Assembly (NCBI GenBank): GCA_016704275.1
Contig: JADJAK010000001.1
Span: 434,001-498,000, forward strand
DNA length: 64,000 bases
DNA from: Gemmatimonadota bacterium
Lineage (GTDB): Bacteria > Gemmatimonadota > Gemmatimonadetes > Gemmatimonadales > GWC2-71-9
Direction: 5' to 3'
Below are positions 35,049-44,092 of the stretch, piece after piece (the stretch's first letter is position 1; every line of letters begins with the position of its first letter). The notes below the pieces were generated by a model, which saw only the letters and a program-made list of their open reading frames with translations, ran no database searches and had not been told where the DNA came from. The position numbers were made by a program, and so were the translations under genes.

Positions 35049-37991
35049 ATGACCATGACCCTGTCCCTCCGATGGATGCGCCGCGCCGGCCTTGGATCGG
35101 CCCTGACGGCCGTCTTTGCCCTATCCGCGCCGCTTCCCGCCGCCGCCCAATCGCTGACGGCGGGATCGTTGCGAGCCACCGTCCTCGACCCCCAGGGCGC
35201 CCCGATCCGCGAGACGTTGGTGACGCTGGAGCGGCTGGGTGTCGCGTTCCGCACCGCCGAGGCGAATCGTGCGGGGGGCGTCAGCTTCGAGGCCCTTCCT
35301 CCCGGGCAGTACACCCTCCTGGTCGAACAGCTCGGTTACCAGCCGGTGCGCCTTCGTGGCTTCTCGATCTTCGCCGGCAACGCCTCCGAGGTGACGGTCC
35401 GACTGGTCCGCCGTCCGCCGCCCATTGCCTCGGTCGATGAGCAAGTGGCCCAGGTGACCTTCCGCGGGGCGGCTCCCGGTCGGGTATTCGCTGGCGACCA
35501 GCTCACGCGCCTCGACCGTGAACGCTCGATCGTCGACCTCCGACGCGACCTCAGCCAGCTGCCGACCCGGCTCTTCGTCGACGGCCTCGAAGAGACGTTG
35601 CTCCGCCACCCTGGCCGCCCGAGTGAGCTGGCCTCTGCCCCGATCTTCACACGCGATGGCATCAGCAGCGTCACGATGGCAATGCTCGGCCGCGACGGCG
35701 AATGGCGTGGTGCGCCCGGGCCGTTCCTCTCGGCGCAGAGCATGCGCGGCGGCCGCCGTGTGCAGGTGACGCCATGGGCGACCTTCTCGGGGGCATCGCT
35801 TGGCGGCCGCGCGGTAGACAATCCCGCCGATTCGGCGGGCTCGTCACTTCAGGCCGGCGTCGCACTCGGTGGACCGATCAAGGGCGACACCTCGTCCTGG
35901 TTCCTCCGGGTCGACTATCAGCAGCTGCGCACGCCAAGCGCTGCGCCCTTCGAGAATGCCGATGCCACCTCCGCCTTCACCAGCGTTGCCGGGACTCGAG
36001 CGGGGGAGATCGCCCGCTGGCTCTCGCCGACCGTGCGGAGCTGGCAGGGCCTCACCGGACAGGGCCGCGTGGATTGGCAATTTGGCTCCAACACCGCACT
36101 GATGGTCCGCGCCGGAATGGCCTCGTGGAGCGAGGACAACCCGACCGCCGGGATCGAGATGACCAATGGTGCCGGCGATCGACTCGATGCGAGCGATCTC
36201 TCCCTCGCGGCCTCGCTGACGACGCAGCGCGATGGGTGGTTGAGTGAGACTCGCCTCGGCATGCGCAGCAGCAGTCGCGAGTGGACCGGGACGGGCGCCG
36301 CCCTGAGCACGCTACTCGCGAGCGGGAGCAGTGTCGGGACCCCGTTCGCCGGCGGCGGCGTCTTCGATGAAAGCGCGTTCGAGGTGGTGCAATCGGCGAG
36401 CTATCGCACTGGCCGCCACACCCTCAAGGCCGGCCTCTCCGCGCAACGTCGCACGGTGACCTACAGCTGGATCCCTGGCGCCTCCGGCCGCTACGCCTTC
36501 GGGACCGTCGACGCCGTCGGTGGCGGAACCGGGACGTACCAGCAGATGGTTGGGGGCTCGCCGGCGCCGGATATTGCTTCAACCGAGGCCGGCATCTTCC
36601 TGCAGGACGCCTACCAACTCTCGCCGGCCCTCGAGCTGTTCGGCGGGCTCCGGCTCGAGACGCAACGCCTCCCCACCGATCTCTATCAGGCCAATGTGGC
36701 GTGGGGGCTCGCCAGCGGGTTCACCACCGCGACGCCCCTCATGGAATCGGGTGGCGATCGCTTTGCGCCGCGCGTGGGCTTCACCTACAACGCGGCGGGG
36801 GAGGGACGCACGGTGCTGCGCGGCACCATCGGCCGCCTCGCGGGCCGCTACGACCTCGCCGCGGTGTCCGAGGTGGCGCAATTCAACGGCGACATCGCGG
36901 TGCACCGCGCCGAGGGGACGCTCGCGTTTCCGACGCCGGGGACGCTGAGTGGCGCGACGGTGGTCGGTCCGTCGCTCACCTTCTTCGGCCCCGAGGTCCG
37001 GAAGCCGCGCGCGTTCGAAGGCGAGCTCTCGTGGCAGCAGCAACTGGCGTCGGGCACCACGCTGACGATCACCGGGGGCTACCGGCACGCCGACTTCCTG
37101 CTTCGGCGCGACGACCTGAATCGTCCCGTGGCGCCACTCGCCACCGCAGTCGATGGCCGGGAGATCTGGGGCACGCTGGTCCAGTATGGCGAGCTGATCG
37201 CTCCCGCGATCGGGAGCAATCGACGCTTCAGCGGATTCGATGCCGCGTACGGGCTCACGTCGACGGGCTACAGCGACAGCTATGACGCCACCGTCCGCCT
37301 GGAACGTCCGATCGGTGCAGGAGCGACCTTCGCCGCGAGTTACACCTTCTCGCGCACGGAAGACAATCTCGTGGGCCAGTTGAGTGGCGATCCGGCAGAT
37401 CGGCTCTCGCCGCTCTCGGCGGCCTCGACGTGGGATGTGGGTCGCTCCGACCTCGACATTCCGCATCGGCTCGCGGCCACCGTGACCCTGCGCCCAGGGG
37501 TCGATGGCCCACTCTCGCTGGCCGCGCGCGCGCGCTACCGTTCGGGGCTGCCGTTCACGCCGGGGTACCGACAGGGCGTGGACATCAACGGCGACGGCTC
37601 CGGCGGCAACGACCCGGTGGCGCTCACCGGCGCGCCGGCGGGACTGGCCGCCGTCCTTGCCAATGCCCATTGCAGCACGGGAGGGAGCGGGGTCGCCGAG
37701 CGCAACAGCTGCCGCGAGGATGCCGTGGCGTCGCTGGACCTCTCGCTGGCGCTCCGACTCGGCGCCGGCGGTCGGCGGATTGCCCTGACCCTCGATGCGT
37801 TCAACGTCGTCGGCTCGGCCACCGGAGTGGTGGATCGCGCGGCGCTGCTCGTCGATCCGACCGGCACGATCACCACCTCCGCTGCCGGACGCACGGTGGT
37901 GCCCATGGTCGTCAACGACAACTTCGGCACGCTGTTGAGTCGGCGGGGTGAACCCCGCACGCTTCGCATCGGCCTGCGCGTGGAGAACTGA
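35049..37991 (+). CDS. TonB-dependent-receptor-like outer-membrane protein
   Basis: A 980-residue exported protein from ATG 35049 with a signal peptide ending PLPAAAQS. Residues about 38-115 are a carboxypeptidase-regulatory-like/CNA-B beta-sandwich (LRATVLDPQGAPIRETLVTLERLG, LPPGQYTLLVEQLGYQ), common at the start of SusC and OmpA-related receptors. The rest is a long series of amphipathic strands forming a barrel, with a recognisable RVGFTYNAAGEGRTVLRG strand. A classic plug with TonB box is not evident, so transport is uncertain. It is followed two bases later by a lipoprotein gene, a SusC/SusD-like gene arrangement, although that lipoprotein is not SusD-like. Confidence 0.72.
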   Translation: MTMTLSLRWMRRAGLGSALTAVFALSAPLPAAAQSLTAGSLRATVLDPQGAPIRETLVTLERLGVAFRTAEANRAGGVSFEALPPGQYTLLVEQLGYQPVRLRGFSIFAGNASEVTVRLVRRPPPIASVDEQVAQVTFRGAAPGRVFAGDQLTRLDRERSIVDLRRDLSQLPTRLFVDGLEETLLRHPGRPSELASAPIFTRDGISSVTMAMLGRDGEWRGAPGPFLSAQSMRGGRRVQVTPWATFSGASLGGRAVDNPADSAGSSLQAGVALGGPIKGDTSSWFLRVDYQQLRTPSAAPFENADATSAFTSVAGTRAGEIARWLSPTVRSWQGLTGQGRVDWQFGSNTALMVRAGMASWSEDNPTAGIEMTNGAGDRLDASDLSLAASLTTQRDGWLSETRLGMRSSSREWTGTGAALSTLLASGSSVGTPFAGGGVFDESAFEVVQSASYRTGRHTLKAGLSAQRRTVTYSWIPGASGRYAFGTVDAVGGGTGTYQQMVGGSPAPDIASTEAGIFLQDAYQLSPALELFGGLRLETQRLPTDLYQANVAWGLASGFTTATPLMESGGDRFAPRVGFTYNAAGEGRTVLRGTIGRLAGRYDLAAVSEVAQFNGDIAVHRAEGTLAFPTPGTLSGATVVGPSLTFFGPEVRKPRAFEGELSWQQQLASGTTLTITGGYRHADFLLRRDDLNRPVAPLATAVDGREIWGTLVQYGELIAPAIGSNRRFSGFDAAYGLTSTGYSDSYDATVRLERPIGAGATFAASYTFSRTEDNLVGQLSGDPADRLSPLSAASTWDVGRSDLDIPHRLAATVTLRPGVDGPLSLAARARYRSGLPFTPGYRQGVDINGDGSGGNDPVALTGAPAGLAAVLANAHCSTGGSGVAERNSCREDAVASLDLSLALRLGAGGRRIALTLDAFNVVGSATGVVDRAALLVDPTGTITTSAAGRTVVPMVVNDNFGTLLSRRGEPRTLRIGLRVEN

Positions 37992-37993
37992 GC

Positions 37994-38992
37994 ATGCGGA
38001 CGATGACGATGCTTCGACGCGCGACCTTCGCGCTCCTGCTCGCCGGCTGCGGCAACGCCGGCGAGTCCCTGACCTTCCCGACGCTTCCGGAGGGTGGCAT
38101 TGCGGTCTCCTTCTATCTGGACCGCGATGCGACCGGGACCTACTCCACCAATGACACCACCATGGCCGGCGTGCGCGTGGCGCTCCTCGCGGCCAATGGC
38201 GTCGACACCATCCAGACCGTGTTGAGCAGCGCCACCGGCGTCGCGATCTTCGGCCCGGTCCCGATCGGTCGCTACCGCGTGGTGGTCGACCGCGCGGCGC
38301 TCGGCGATTCGATTGGCGTCGTCGTCGGCGACACGGGGACGATCACGATCCTCGCGCGGGCCGACTCCAACACCGCCAATCGCCTCGTCCGTCTCGGCTA
38401 TAAGGAGGTCTCTGTCACGGGCGTCAAGGCGCTGCCGGCCGGGCGCCGCGTCATCGTGCGGGGCATCGTCGTCTCGCCGATGCAGGCCTTTTCGGATTCC
38501 TCGATGTTCCTCCAGGACGCGACCGGCGCCCTGCGGGTCACGTCGGCCCGGCATTGGCCGGGACGAAACGGGAACAACATCGGCGACTCGGTCGCGGTGC
38601 TCGGAACGACGGGGGCCTCGCTGGGTCGGCCGGTCCTGCTCGCGGGGCGGGTCAGTTCGTTGGGGCTTGGGTCCGCGCCGGCGCCGCAGTTGGTCACCGT
38701 GGCGGAAGTCCGGACGGCGAAAGGCGGGACGCTCGACGCCGCCCTGGTCCAGGTCACCAACGCAAAGGTGGTGGACACCGCCAAGGTTGCGCTCGACCTG
38801 CGCGTGACCTTCAGCGAGGCGGCGGACGACGCCGATCGCGCGACGGCGCTGTTCGATCAACTGCTCCAGGCACCGGCCACGATCTTCACCGCGGGCCGCA
38901 CCATCACCGTGCGCGGCGTACTGGTGCCTCGCGGCGACGGGACCTGGTCGGTCAAGCCGAGGAATGCGACGGACTTGACGCTGGGGCCCTGA
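37994..38992 (+). CDS. Lipoprotein with SdrD-B-like and OB-like domains
   Basis: A 332-residue lipoprotein; ATFALLLAGC is the lipobox. Residues about 35-120 form a surface-type beta-sandwich (VSFYLDRDATGTYSTNDTT, then GVRVALLAANGVDT and VPIGRYRVVVD) like SdrD B-repeats. The C-terminal half contains VIVRGIVVSPMQAFSDSSMFLQDATGALRV, resembling the DUF5689/OB-fold nucleic-acid-binding-like module of exported nucleases, without a nuclease domain. It directly follows the outer-membrane receptor-like gene and is probably its partner at the outer membrane. Confidence 0.68.
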   Translation: MRTMTMLRRATFALLLAGCGNAGESLTFPTLPEGGIAVSFYLDRDATGTYSTNDTTMAGVRVALLAANGVDTIQTVLSSATGVAIFGPVPIGRYRVVVDRAALGDSIGVVVGDTGTITILARADSNTANRLVRLGYKEVSVTGVKALPAGRRVIVRGIVVSPMQAFSDSSMFLQDATGALRVTSARHWPGRNGNNIGDSVAVLGTTGASLGRPVLLAGRVSSLGLGSAPAPQLVTVAEVRTAKGGTLDAALVQVTNAKVVDTAKVALDLRVTFSEAADDADRATALFDQLLQAPATIFTAGRTITVRGVLVPRGDGTWSVKPRNATDLTLGP

Positions 38993-39028
38993 GCGAGGCG
39001 CGGGGGCATCCGGGCGGCGATTCGTGAT

Positions 39029-40282
39029 CTACCGCCCGGTGGCCTCTCGCGTCTCGCGTGTCGCGCGTCGCGCCCACGCCGCCACCACCACCCCAACGCC
39101 AATCCACGACGCCAATAGCGCCAGCTCCCACGCGCGGATCGGCAGGCCGCTCACCAGGGACGCGCCCGCATAGCCCCCGAGCGCCGCAGCCGCCCACCAA
39201 GTCGCCTCGCGTCGCCCCAGCATGCCAAGGCACCATCCCGGCGGGAGCCCCCAGAGGGCCAGCCAGAGAACCGTCCACCGATAGTCCAGTGGTGGTCCGA
39301 TCGGTGCGGCAAATGGATGGACAAACGCCCAACCGAGGCCGACCGACAGCGGAATGGTGCGCGTGGTCCGCGCATCGCTTCCCACCGGGCCGCTCATCAG
39401 CAGGATGCGGTCCGGCAACCAGTGCCACGCCAGCTGCCAAGGCACGTTCGTCGGGACTGCCATCGCGTCGTCGAATCGCCAGACCGGGGTGCGCACGCGC
39501 CACCGGGACGCACGCGCGCGGACGCTTACCAGCAACTCCTCGCCACGTTGCGTCACCGAGGCCTGTGCGTGGCGCGTGGCGTCGACGATCCGGAGTAGCG
39601 AGACGGGACGACGCGGCGTGGTCGCATCGTTCCGGGTGAGGGCGATCCTGAGCACGAGCGAGTCGCTCAGGTCGGGGGTGGAGGGGAGCGGCTCATTCGG
39701 GACGTCGATTCCGTTCAGCGTGACCCGTTGCAGGGTGCCGGGAAACGGGTCGTGTCCACGCCAGTGGTGCAGCGGCTGTCCCACCCACGGCGTGTCTGGC
39801 AATCCGTCGGGGTGGAGTCCCCAGCCCGTGACGAGCCACGTCAACGTCCCCAGCAGGATGAAGAGGGCCGCGCCGCGTCGCGCGTCGGCGACGGTGGGGC
39901 GCACCGATCGCGCCAGGCGTGGCCACGCCCACCAGCCGATTGCTCCGCCGAGGCTGTTGGCCAGCACGTCGCTGAGCGACGCATCGCGGCCGGCCAGCAG
40001 CACGGCTTGCGTCGCTTCGATGCCGAGGGTGAGGAGACACATCGCGAGGACGGCACGGCGCCCACTCCATCCCAGCCATCGCAGGCCCACGCCAAGTGGG
40101 GCAAAGAGCAGGAGATTGAGCAGGACGTCGGTGGTGCCGGCGTCGCCACAGACGAGACAGCTCCACGTGGTCTCTGCCACGCGGTCGAGTTGCGCGGGAT
40201 TGGAACCGAGCGTGGTCAAGGCGATCACCGCGAGCGAGATGAGCGCCAGAACCCCGGCGCTGGCGCGACCGGCATGCCTCAC
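39029..40282 (-). CDS. VanZ-like membrane protein with extra soluble domain
   Basis: A 417-residue membrane protein. The first half carries the VanZ signature EATQAVLLAGRDASLSDVLANSLGG in a set of four helices (LALISLAVIALTTLG, VLLNLLLFAPLGVGLRWLG). A beta-rich soluble insert of about 150 residues follows (LRIALTRNDATTPRRPVSLL, LLVSVRARASRWRVRTPVWRF), possibly a jelly-roll, and three more helices close the protein. VanZ-like proteins have been linked to glycopeptide resistance and envelope lipids, but most are uncharacterised. GTG 40282 gives a 49-base gap after the upstream GT2. The extreme C-terminus is encoded by a heptamer repeat. Confidence 0.72.
   Translation of the reverse strand: MRHAGRASAGVLALISLAVIALTTLGSNPAQLDRVAETTWSCLVCGDAGTTDVLLNLLLFAPLGVGLRWLGWSGRRAVLAMCLLTLGIEATQAVLLAGRDASLSDVLANSLGGAIGWWAWPRLARSVRPTVADARRGAALFILLGTLTWLVTGWGLHPDGLPDTPWVGQPLHHWRGHDPFPGTLQRVTLNGIDVPNEPLPSTPDLSDSLVLRIALTRNDATTPRRPVSLLRIVDATRHAQASVTQRGEELLVSVRARASRWRVRTPVWRFDDAMAVPTNVPWQLAWHWLPDRILLMSGPVGSDARTTRTIPLSVGLGWAFVHPFAAPIGPPLDYRWTVLWLALWGLPPGWCLGMLGRREATWWAAAALGGYAGASLVSGLPIRAWELALLASWIGVGVVVAAWARRATRETREATGR
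39045..39072. repeat. Heptanucleotide tandem repeat (TCTCGCG)4, imperfect
   Basis: Four 7-base units (TCTCGCG, TCTCGCG, TGTCGCG, CGTCGCG) inside the 3-prime end of the VanZ-like gene, encoding its RATRETREATGR tail. Confidence 0.75.
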
Positions 40283-40331
40283 GCGATGTCCCCAAGGCCA
40301 CTGGACGCGATCGCGATGCGCGGCGGTGTCG

Positions 40332-41195
40332 TCACACGGATGGCCGCGGAGCGAGCGGGAGGAAGGACGCCAGTCGGCGCAACTGCCCCCCCAGTCCGAT
40401 TGGACCGCGCCGTGCCGCCTCGCCGAGATAGTGGCGTGCGGCCGCCAGGTCGCGCACGTAAAACAGTTCCAATCCGTACTCAAGATAGAGCGTGTGTTCC
40501 TTTCGGCTGAGCTGTTCCGCCGTCAGGCTCAGTCGCTCGGCCGTGCGCCGCGCGTTGGTCAATTCGGCCGCGGCGAAGCGCCGTGTCTGCGCCGTGAGTG
40601 ACGCCGGCGTGGGCCGGTAGTCGACCAGGACCTCGTCGACGCGCGCGAAGCCCCAGCCGGCATGCGCGAGCCGCAGCCAGAGGTTGTAATCCTCGACGCC
40701 GATCAGGTCCCTCGCCTCGTCGAAGCCGCCCATCCCATCCCACGCCGAGCGCCGGAGAAGCACGGTCGAGGTCGGAATCCAGTTCCGTGCCCAGAGGACG
40801 TCGAAGTCGATCCGGGCCGGCGGGGTTCGCGGCACCGTTCCCCCGACCTGGTGCGCCGCGAAGACCACGGCGACGGCCGGGTCGGCCAGGCGCTCGGCCT
40901 GCCTCGCGAGGCGCGTCGGCCGCGCGATGTCGTCGGCGTCGAGCAGCGCGACCCACTCGGTCGTCGCGGCCCGAATGCCGGTGTTGCGCGCGGCGGCCGG
41001 CCCGCCGTTCGCCTGGCGAATCACCCGGGCGCCAGCCTGCTCGGCGACCGCCGCCGTGTCGTCCGTCGAGCCGTCGTCGACGACAATGACCTCTACCGGC
41101 GGCGCCGTCTGGCCCAGGAGCGACCTCACGGCCTCCGCGACAAATGCCGCCGCGTGGTACGCCGGCATCACCGCCGTTATCGCAGGTCCCGACAC
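40332..41195 (-). CDS. Glycosyltransferase family 2
   Basis: A 287-residue GT-A enzyme starting at GTG 41195. ITAVMPAYHAAAFVAEAV opens the fold, VIVVDDGSTDDT and ALLDADDIARP provide the acidic nucleotide and metal sites, and GGFDEARDLIGVEDYNLWLRL contains the catalytic ED. The C-terminal helical region (LEYGLELFYVRDLAAARHYLGEA) is soluble. It is upstream of the VanZ-like gene on the same strand. The AT-rich region before it probably contains its promoter. Confidence 0.87.
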   Translation of the reverse strand: MSGPAITAVMPAYHAAAFVAEAVRSLLGQTAPPVEVIVVDDGSTDDTAAVAEQAGARVIRQANGGPAAARNTGIRAATTEWVALLDADDIARPTRLARQAERLADPAVAVVFAAHQVGGTVPRTPPARIDFDVLWARNWIPTSTVLLRRSAWDGMGGFDEARDLIGVEDYNLWLRLAHAGWGFARVDEVLVDYRPTPASLTAQTRRFAAAELTNARRTAERLSLTAEQLSRKEHTLYLEYGLELFYVRDLAAARHYLGEAARRGPIGLGGQLRRLASFLPLAPRPSV

Positions 41196-41590
41196 GCTGC
41201 CTCCACGCCGTTGGCCAGCCCCGTGGTGCGGCGATCCTGCTCGGGGCGGGATTTCAATGTCAAATATTTAAACATTAATCGTCTGAATATTGGTCATGCC
41301 GTCATCGATTGAATTGGCTAAGTCGTTGTAAATCATCCAATTGCCGTACAACAACCGGGCCAGAAATTGTGGTCCACCTATTGCTAGGTATTTCAACAGC
41401 ACATTCGATGTGCCGATACTGCTTGCCGACGCTGCTCAGAGCACACCCGGGGAAATCCGGGGTCGCAGAGCCAGGGAGCTACCGCACCACGATCCGTCGG
41501 TGCCATGCCCGCCCAGCCGCCAGCGAGACCGCTACCGCTCCCGGAATCGGGAGGACCCCCGTGAGGGGTGCACTTACCAGGGCTCTCGCC
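41196..41590. other. 395-bp AT-rich intergenic region
   Basis: No gene is supported. Positions 41250-41345 are strikingly AT-rich for this genome and include AATGT-N11-ACATT (41256-41276) around an AAATATTT palindrome. A rightward sigma-54-like site lies at 41370-41385. This divergent region probably holds the promoters of the GT2 and the small lipoprotein. Confidence 0.6.
41370..41385 (+). promoter_or_regulatory. Putative sigma-54 (-24/-12) promoter
   Basis: TGGTCCACCTATTGCT: GG at 41371-41372, ten bases, GC at 41383-41384, with a good TTGCT -12 box and a weaker -24 box. Directed at the lipoprotein gene about 200 bases downstream. Confidence 0.4.
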
Positions 41591-42052
41591 ATGACGTACA
41601 CGTTCAAGCTCGCTCGACGGATGGCCAGCAACCACGTACGCCCCCGGACGCTCGCCGCGGTCGCGGCGCTCCTCCTTGCGGCCTGTGGTGGTGCGAGCCC
41701 GACTGGGCCGACCACGCCGATCACGCCGCCCGCCCAGGCTGTCGCCGGGGTGTTGACCCTCGAATTGACGACTCCGAATGCCAACGATGGCGCCGTGCAG
41801 TTCGCCATCAGCGGCCCCGCCATCGACAGCGTGCAGGCGCTGGGCTATGACGGACTCACCAGCGCCCTCCCCGGTCAAGCCCAGGCCCAGGTCATCGTGA
41901 CCGGCGCCGTGACCACCGGGACGGTCGCTCGAGTCTTCGTCCACGATATCGCCAAGGCCGCCGAGTATCGGGCCTGGGTGGTCGCCGCCGCCGCGCGCAG
42001 CAGCTACCAGCTCCTGGACGTCGCGAGCTACCGGGCCGCGCTGGTCCGCTGA
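41591..42052 (+). CDS. Small lipoprotein of unknown function
   Basis: A 153-residue exported protein. TLAAVAALLLAACGGASP is a clear lipobox, followed by a Pro/Thr linker (PTGPTTPITPPAQ) and one beta-rich domain (GVLTLELTTPNANDGAVQFAISG). Similar single-domain lipoproteins occur widely in Gemmatimonadota-like genomes, with no known role. ATG 41621 (MASNHVRPR) gives a more standard signal length and is an equally good start. The 3-prime end overlaps the convergent EEP-family gene by 25 bases. Confidence 0.65.
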   Translation: MTYTFKLARRMASNHVRPRTLAAVAALLLAACGGASPTGPTTPITPPAQAVAGVLTLELTTPNANDGAVQFAISGPAIDSVQALGYDGLTSALPGQAQAQVIVTGAVTTGTVARVFVHDIAKAAEYRAWVVAAAARSSYQLLDVASYRAALVR

Positions 42053-43068
42053 GCCTTCGGCAGCGAGAGTTCGGCCGAGACGGGGCGGTGATCCGACCCG
42101 ACGTCTCGGCCGATACGCGCGTGATGGGTCACGAATTCGTCGGTGGTGAGGATGTGATCGATCCGGATGCCCCAGCGCCGCGTGCGCTTGGTATTGCCAA
42201 TGCCGACGCCGCCGCGAGAGAAGGCATTCCGCAGCCCTGACCAGTGCCGCCGATAGATCGCGCTTTCGATCGGCAGGTTGAAGTCCCCCGCCACGATCGT
42301 CGGCAACGCCTCCCCCCGAAAAATCCACTCGCGTGCGACGCGCGACTCGAGTTCGCGTTGCTCGGTATTCTGGCGCGTCAGCGGACCGAGCGTCGGGATC
42401 GTGGAGAGGTCGCCGAAGTTGTCGAGGGCATCGCGCGGCGTCTCGAGGTGGACCACCCCGACGCGCACCACTCCGGCTGGCGTCGCGAGCGTGGCTCGCG
42501 CGATTGCCCCTGAGCCGCTCTGCTTCCAGAAATCCATCGGGTCGCGCGCTTCCCAGCTGAGCACCGGGAAATGGCTCGCGATGCAGACCGAGCTCACGCC
42601 ACGGCGAACGTCCCAGGCGGCGCTGGCCGCGATGCCATCGGACAGTGCCGCGCTGCACTCGGCCACGACCACGATGTCGGCCTCGACACGCGTGGCCTCG
42701 TCGAGGATCGATGTGGCGGTGGGATGGAGCGTGGGGCTGCCGGAGCCGGCATTGATCTCCAGGACACGAAGGACGACGGCTTCGGCTGGCTCGAGGCGTC
42801 CGAGGCCGAGGCGCACGTCGAGCAGGCCGAACGCGAAGATCACCGCCATGAGCAGCCCGGCGACCAGCGCGGTGCGCCGCGCCACGAGGAGCGCGGGCAG
42901 GAGACCGACGAAGAGGACCCCCGCCGCCCACCTCGGGCCGTACAGGAATGGCAGCGCCCACCAGACCCGATCGCCGAGCCCGCCCACCAGCAGCCACGCA
43001 CCACACATCGCCGTCGCGCTGGCCCAGGCCAGCCCCTGTGCGATCCGCCGGCCGCCTGGCTCAGTCAT
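42028..43068 (-). CDS. Endonuclease/exonuclease/phosphatase family, membrane-anchored
   Basis: A 346-residue protein. Three N-terminal helices (GLAWASATAMCGAWLLVGGLG, AAGVLFVGLLPALLVA, VAGLLMAVIFAFGLL) precede an EEP domain with VLEINAGSG, VVAECSA (metal glutamate), VVHLETPRD, the AGDFN active-site motif, RIDHIL and the catalytic GSDHRPV. This arrangement resembles periplasm-facing EEP hydrolases that act on lipids or phosphodiesters rather than DNA. It starts inside the ExoA-like gene (8-base overlap), so it probably works on the same glycolipid pathway. Confidence 0.83.
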   Translation of the reverse strand: MTEPGGRRIAQGLAWASATAMCGAWLLVGGLGDRVWWALPFLYGPRWAAGVLFVGLLPALLVARRTALVAGLLMAVIFAFGLLDVRLGLGRLEPAEAVVLRVLEINAGSGSPTLHPTATSILDEATRVEADIVVVAECSAALSDGIAASAAWDVRRGVSSVCIASHFPVLSWEARDPMDFWKQSGSGAIARATLATPAGVVRVGVVHLETPRDALDNFGDLSTIPTLGPLTRQNTEQRELESRVAREWIFRGEALPTIVAGDFNLPIESAIYRRHWSGLRNAFSRGGVGIGNTKRTRRWGIRIDHILTTDEFVTHHARIGRDVGSDHRPVSAELSLPKAQRTSAAR

Positions 43069-44092
43069 GACGCCTGAAGGGCCAGACCAGGCAGCCGAAC
43101 AGGAAGCCGCTCCCCCAGCTGCAGTGGATGGTGAGGAAGATCAGCGGGAGCACAGGGAAATACTGCCAGCCCGCCTGCGCGGCGGTCGCGGCGCTGGCGG
43201 CGAGGTTGGCCGCCAGATACAGCGCGAGATGGGCGGCGCCCAGCGGCCCGAAACGTCCCACCGTCAGCGGCGTGAGCAGCAATGAGATCACGAAGGCCGG
43301 CGCGACGAGTTGCCGCCAGCGCAGCGATCCGGGGTGCTTCACCAGCGTCCGGACCTTCCAGTACCCGTAGCGGAGATACTGCCGCACCAGCTTGGGAAGC
43401 GATGACCGCACGAAATAGGTCGAGCGGATCGTGGGCGAGAGATAGATCCGGGCGCCGGTGGCGCGCAGCCGGACATTCATCTCGTAGTCCTCGTTCACCG
43501 CCCAGTCCTCGCGCATCCCGCCCAGGGCACGCAGCGTCTCGGTGCGCCACGCGCCGAGGTACACCGTGTCGGTCCACTGCGCCGTGGTCGCGTTGCGATA
43601 GGCCGCGTCGCCGGCGGCGAACCGTGAGGAGACGGCCGCTGCGACGGCGCGCGCGAACCAGTTCGTACCGGTGGCGCGCTGCACGCCGCCGACATTCCCC
43701 GCGCCCGTCTCCTCCAACAACCGGACCGACTCGGCGAGGTAGTCCGGGTCGTAGACGGAGTGGGCGTCCAGGCGTACCAGATAGCGGCCCCGCGCGGCGG
43801 CGAGCCCGAGGTTGAACGCCGGGGCCTGCAGGCGTTTCGGGTTGGCGATTCGGCGGACCCGGGGGTCGCGCTCGGCCATCGCGTCGACGATGGCAGCCGA
43901 GCCGTCGCTGCTGTCCCCATCGAGCACCAGCAGCTCCCACGCCGCATCCCCAGGCAGGCGATTCGCGAGCACCGACTCCAGGCAGGCCGCGATGCCGCGG
44001 GCCTCGTTGCGCATGGGGATGACGACGGTCACCAGGGGGCTGTCGGGAAGGGGGGCGGCCACAGGCTCGGGGGCTGGAGGGTCAGGTCGCAC
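43061..44092 (-). CDS. Glycosyltransferase family 2, ExoA-like
   Basis: A 343-residue membrane-associated GT2 from GTG 44092. VTVVIPMRNEARGIAACLESVL and LVLDGDSSDGSA form the nucleotide site, VRLDAHSVYDPDYL the DxD, and MREDWAVNEDYEMNVRLRATG the catalytic ED. C-terminal QYLRYGYWKVRTLVKHPGSLRWRQL and three or four hydrophobic helices are characteristic of succinoglycan ExoA-type enzymes, which add glucose to a polyprenyl-linked acceptor. It precedes the EEP gene, overlapping by eight bases. Confidence 0.85.
   Translation of the reverse strand: MRPDPPAPEPVAAPLPDSPLVTVVIPMRNEARGIAACLESVLANRLPGDAAWELLVLDGDSSDGSAAIVDAMAERDPRVRRIANPKRLQAPAFNLGLAAARGRYLVRLDAHSVYDPDYLAESVRLLEETGAGNVGGVQRATGTNWFARAVAAAVSSRFAAGDAAYRNATTAQWTDTVYLGAWRTETLRALGGMREDWAVNEDYEMNVRLRATGARIYLSPTIRSTYFVRSSLPKLVRQYLRYGYWKVRTLVKHPGSLRWRQLVAPAFVISLLLTPLTVGRFGPLGAAHLALYLAANLAASAATAAQAGWQYFPVLPLIFLTIHCSWGSGFLFGCLVWPFRRHD

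Noticed and set aside
41393..43006. 537-residue minus-strand ORF
   Set aside because: Overlaps the EEP gene in another frame and crosses the intergenic promoter region; no domain, composition of a shadow.
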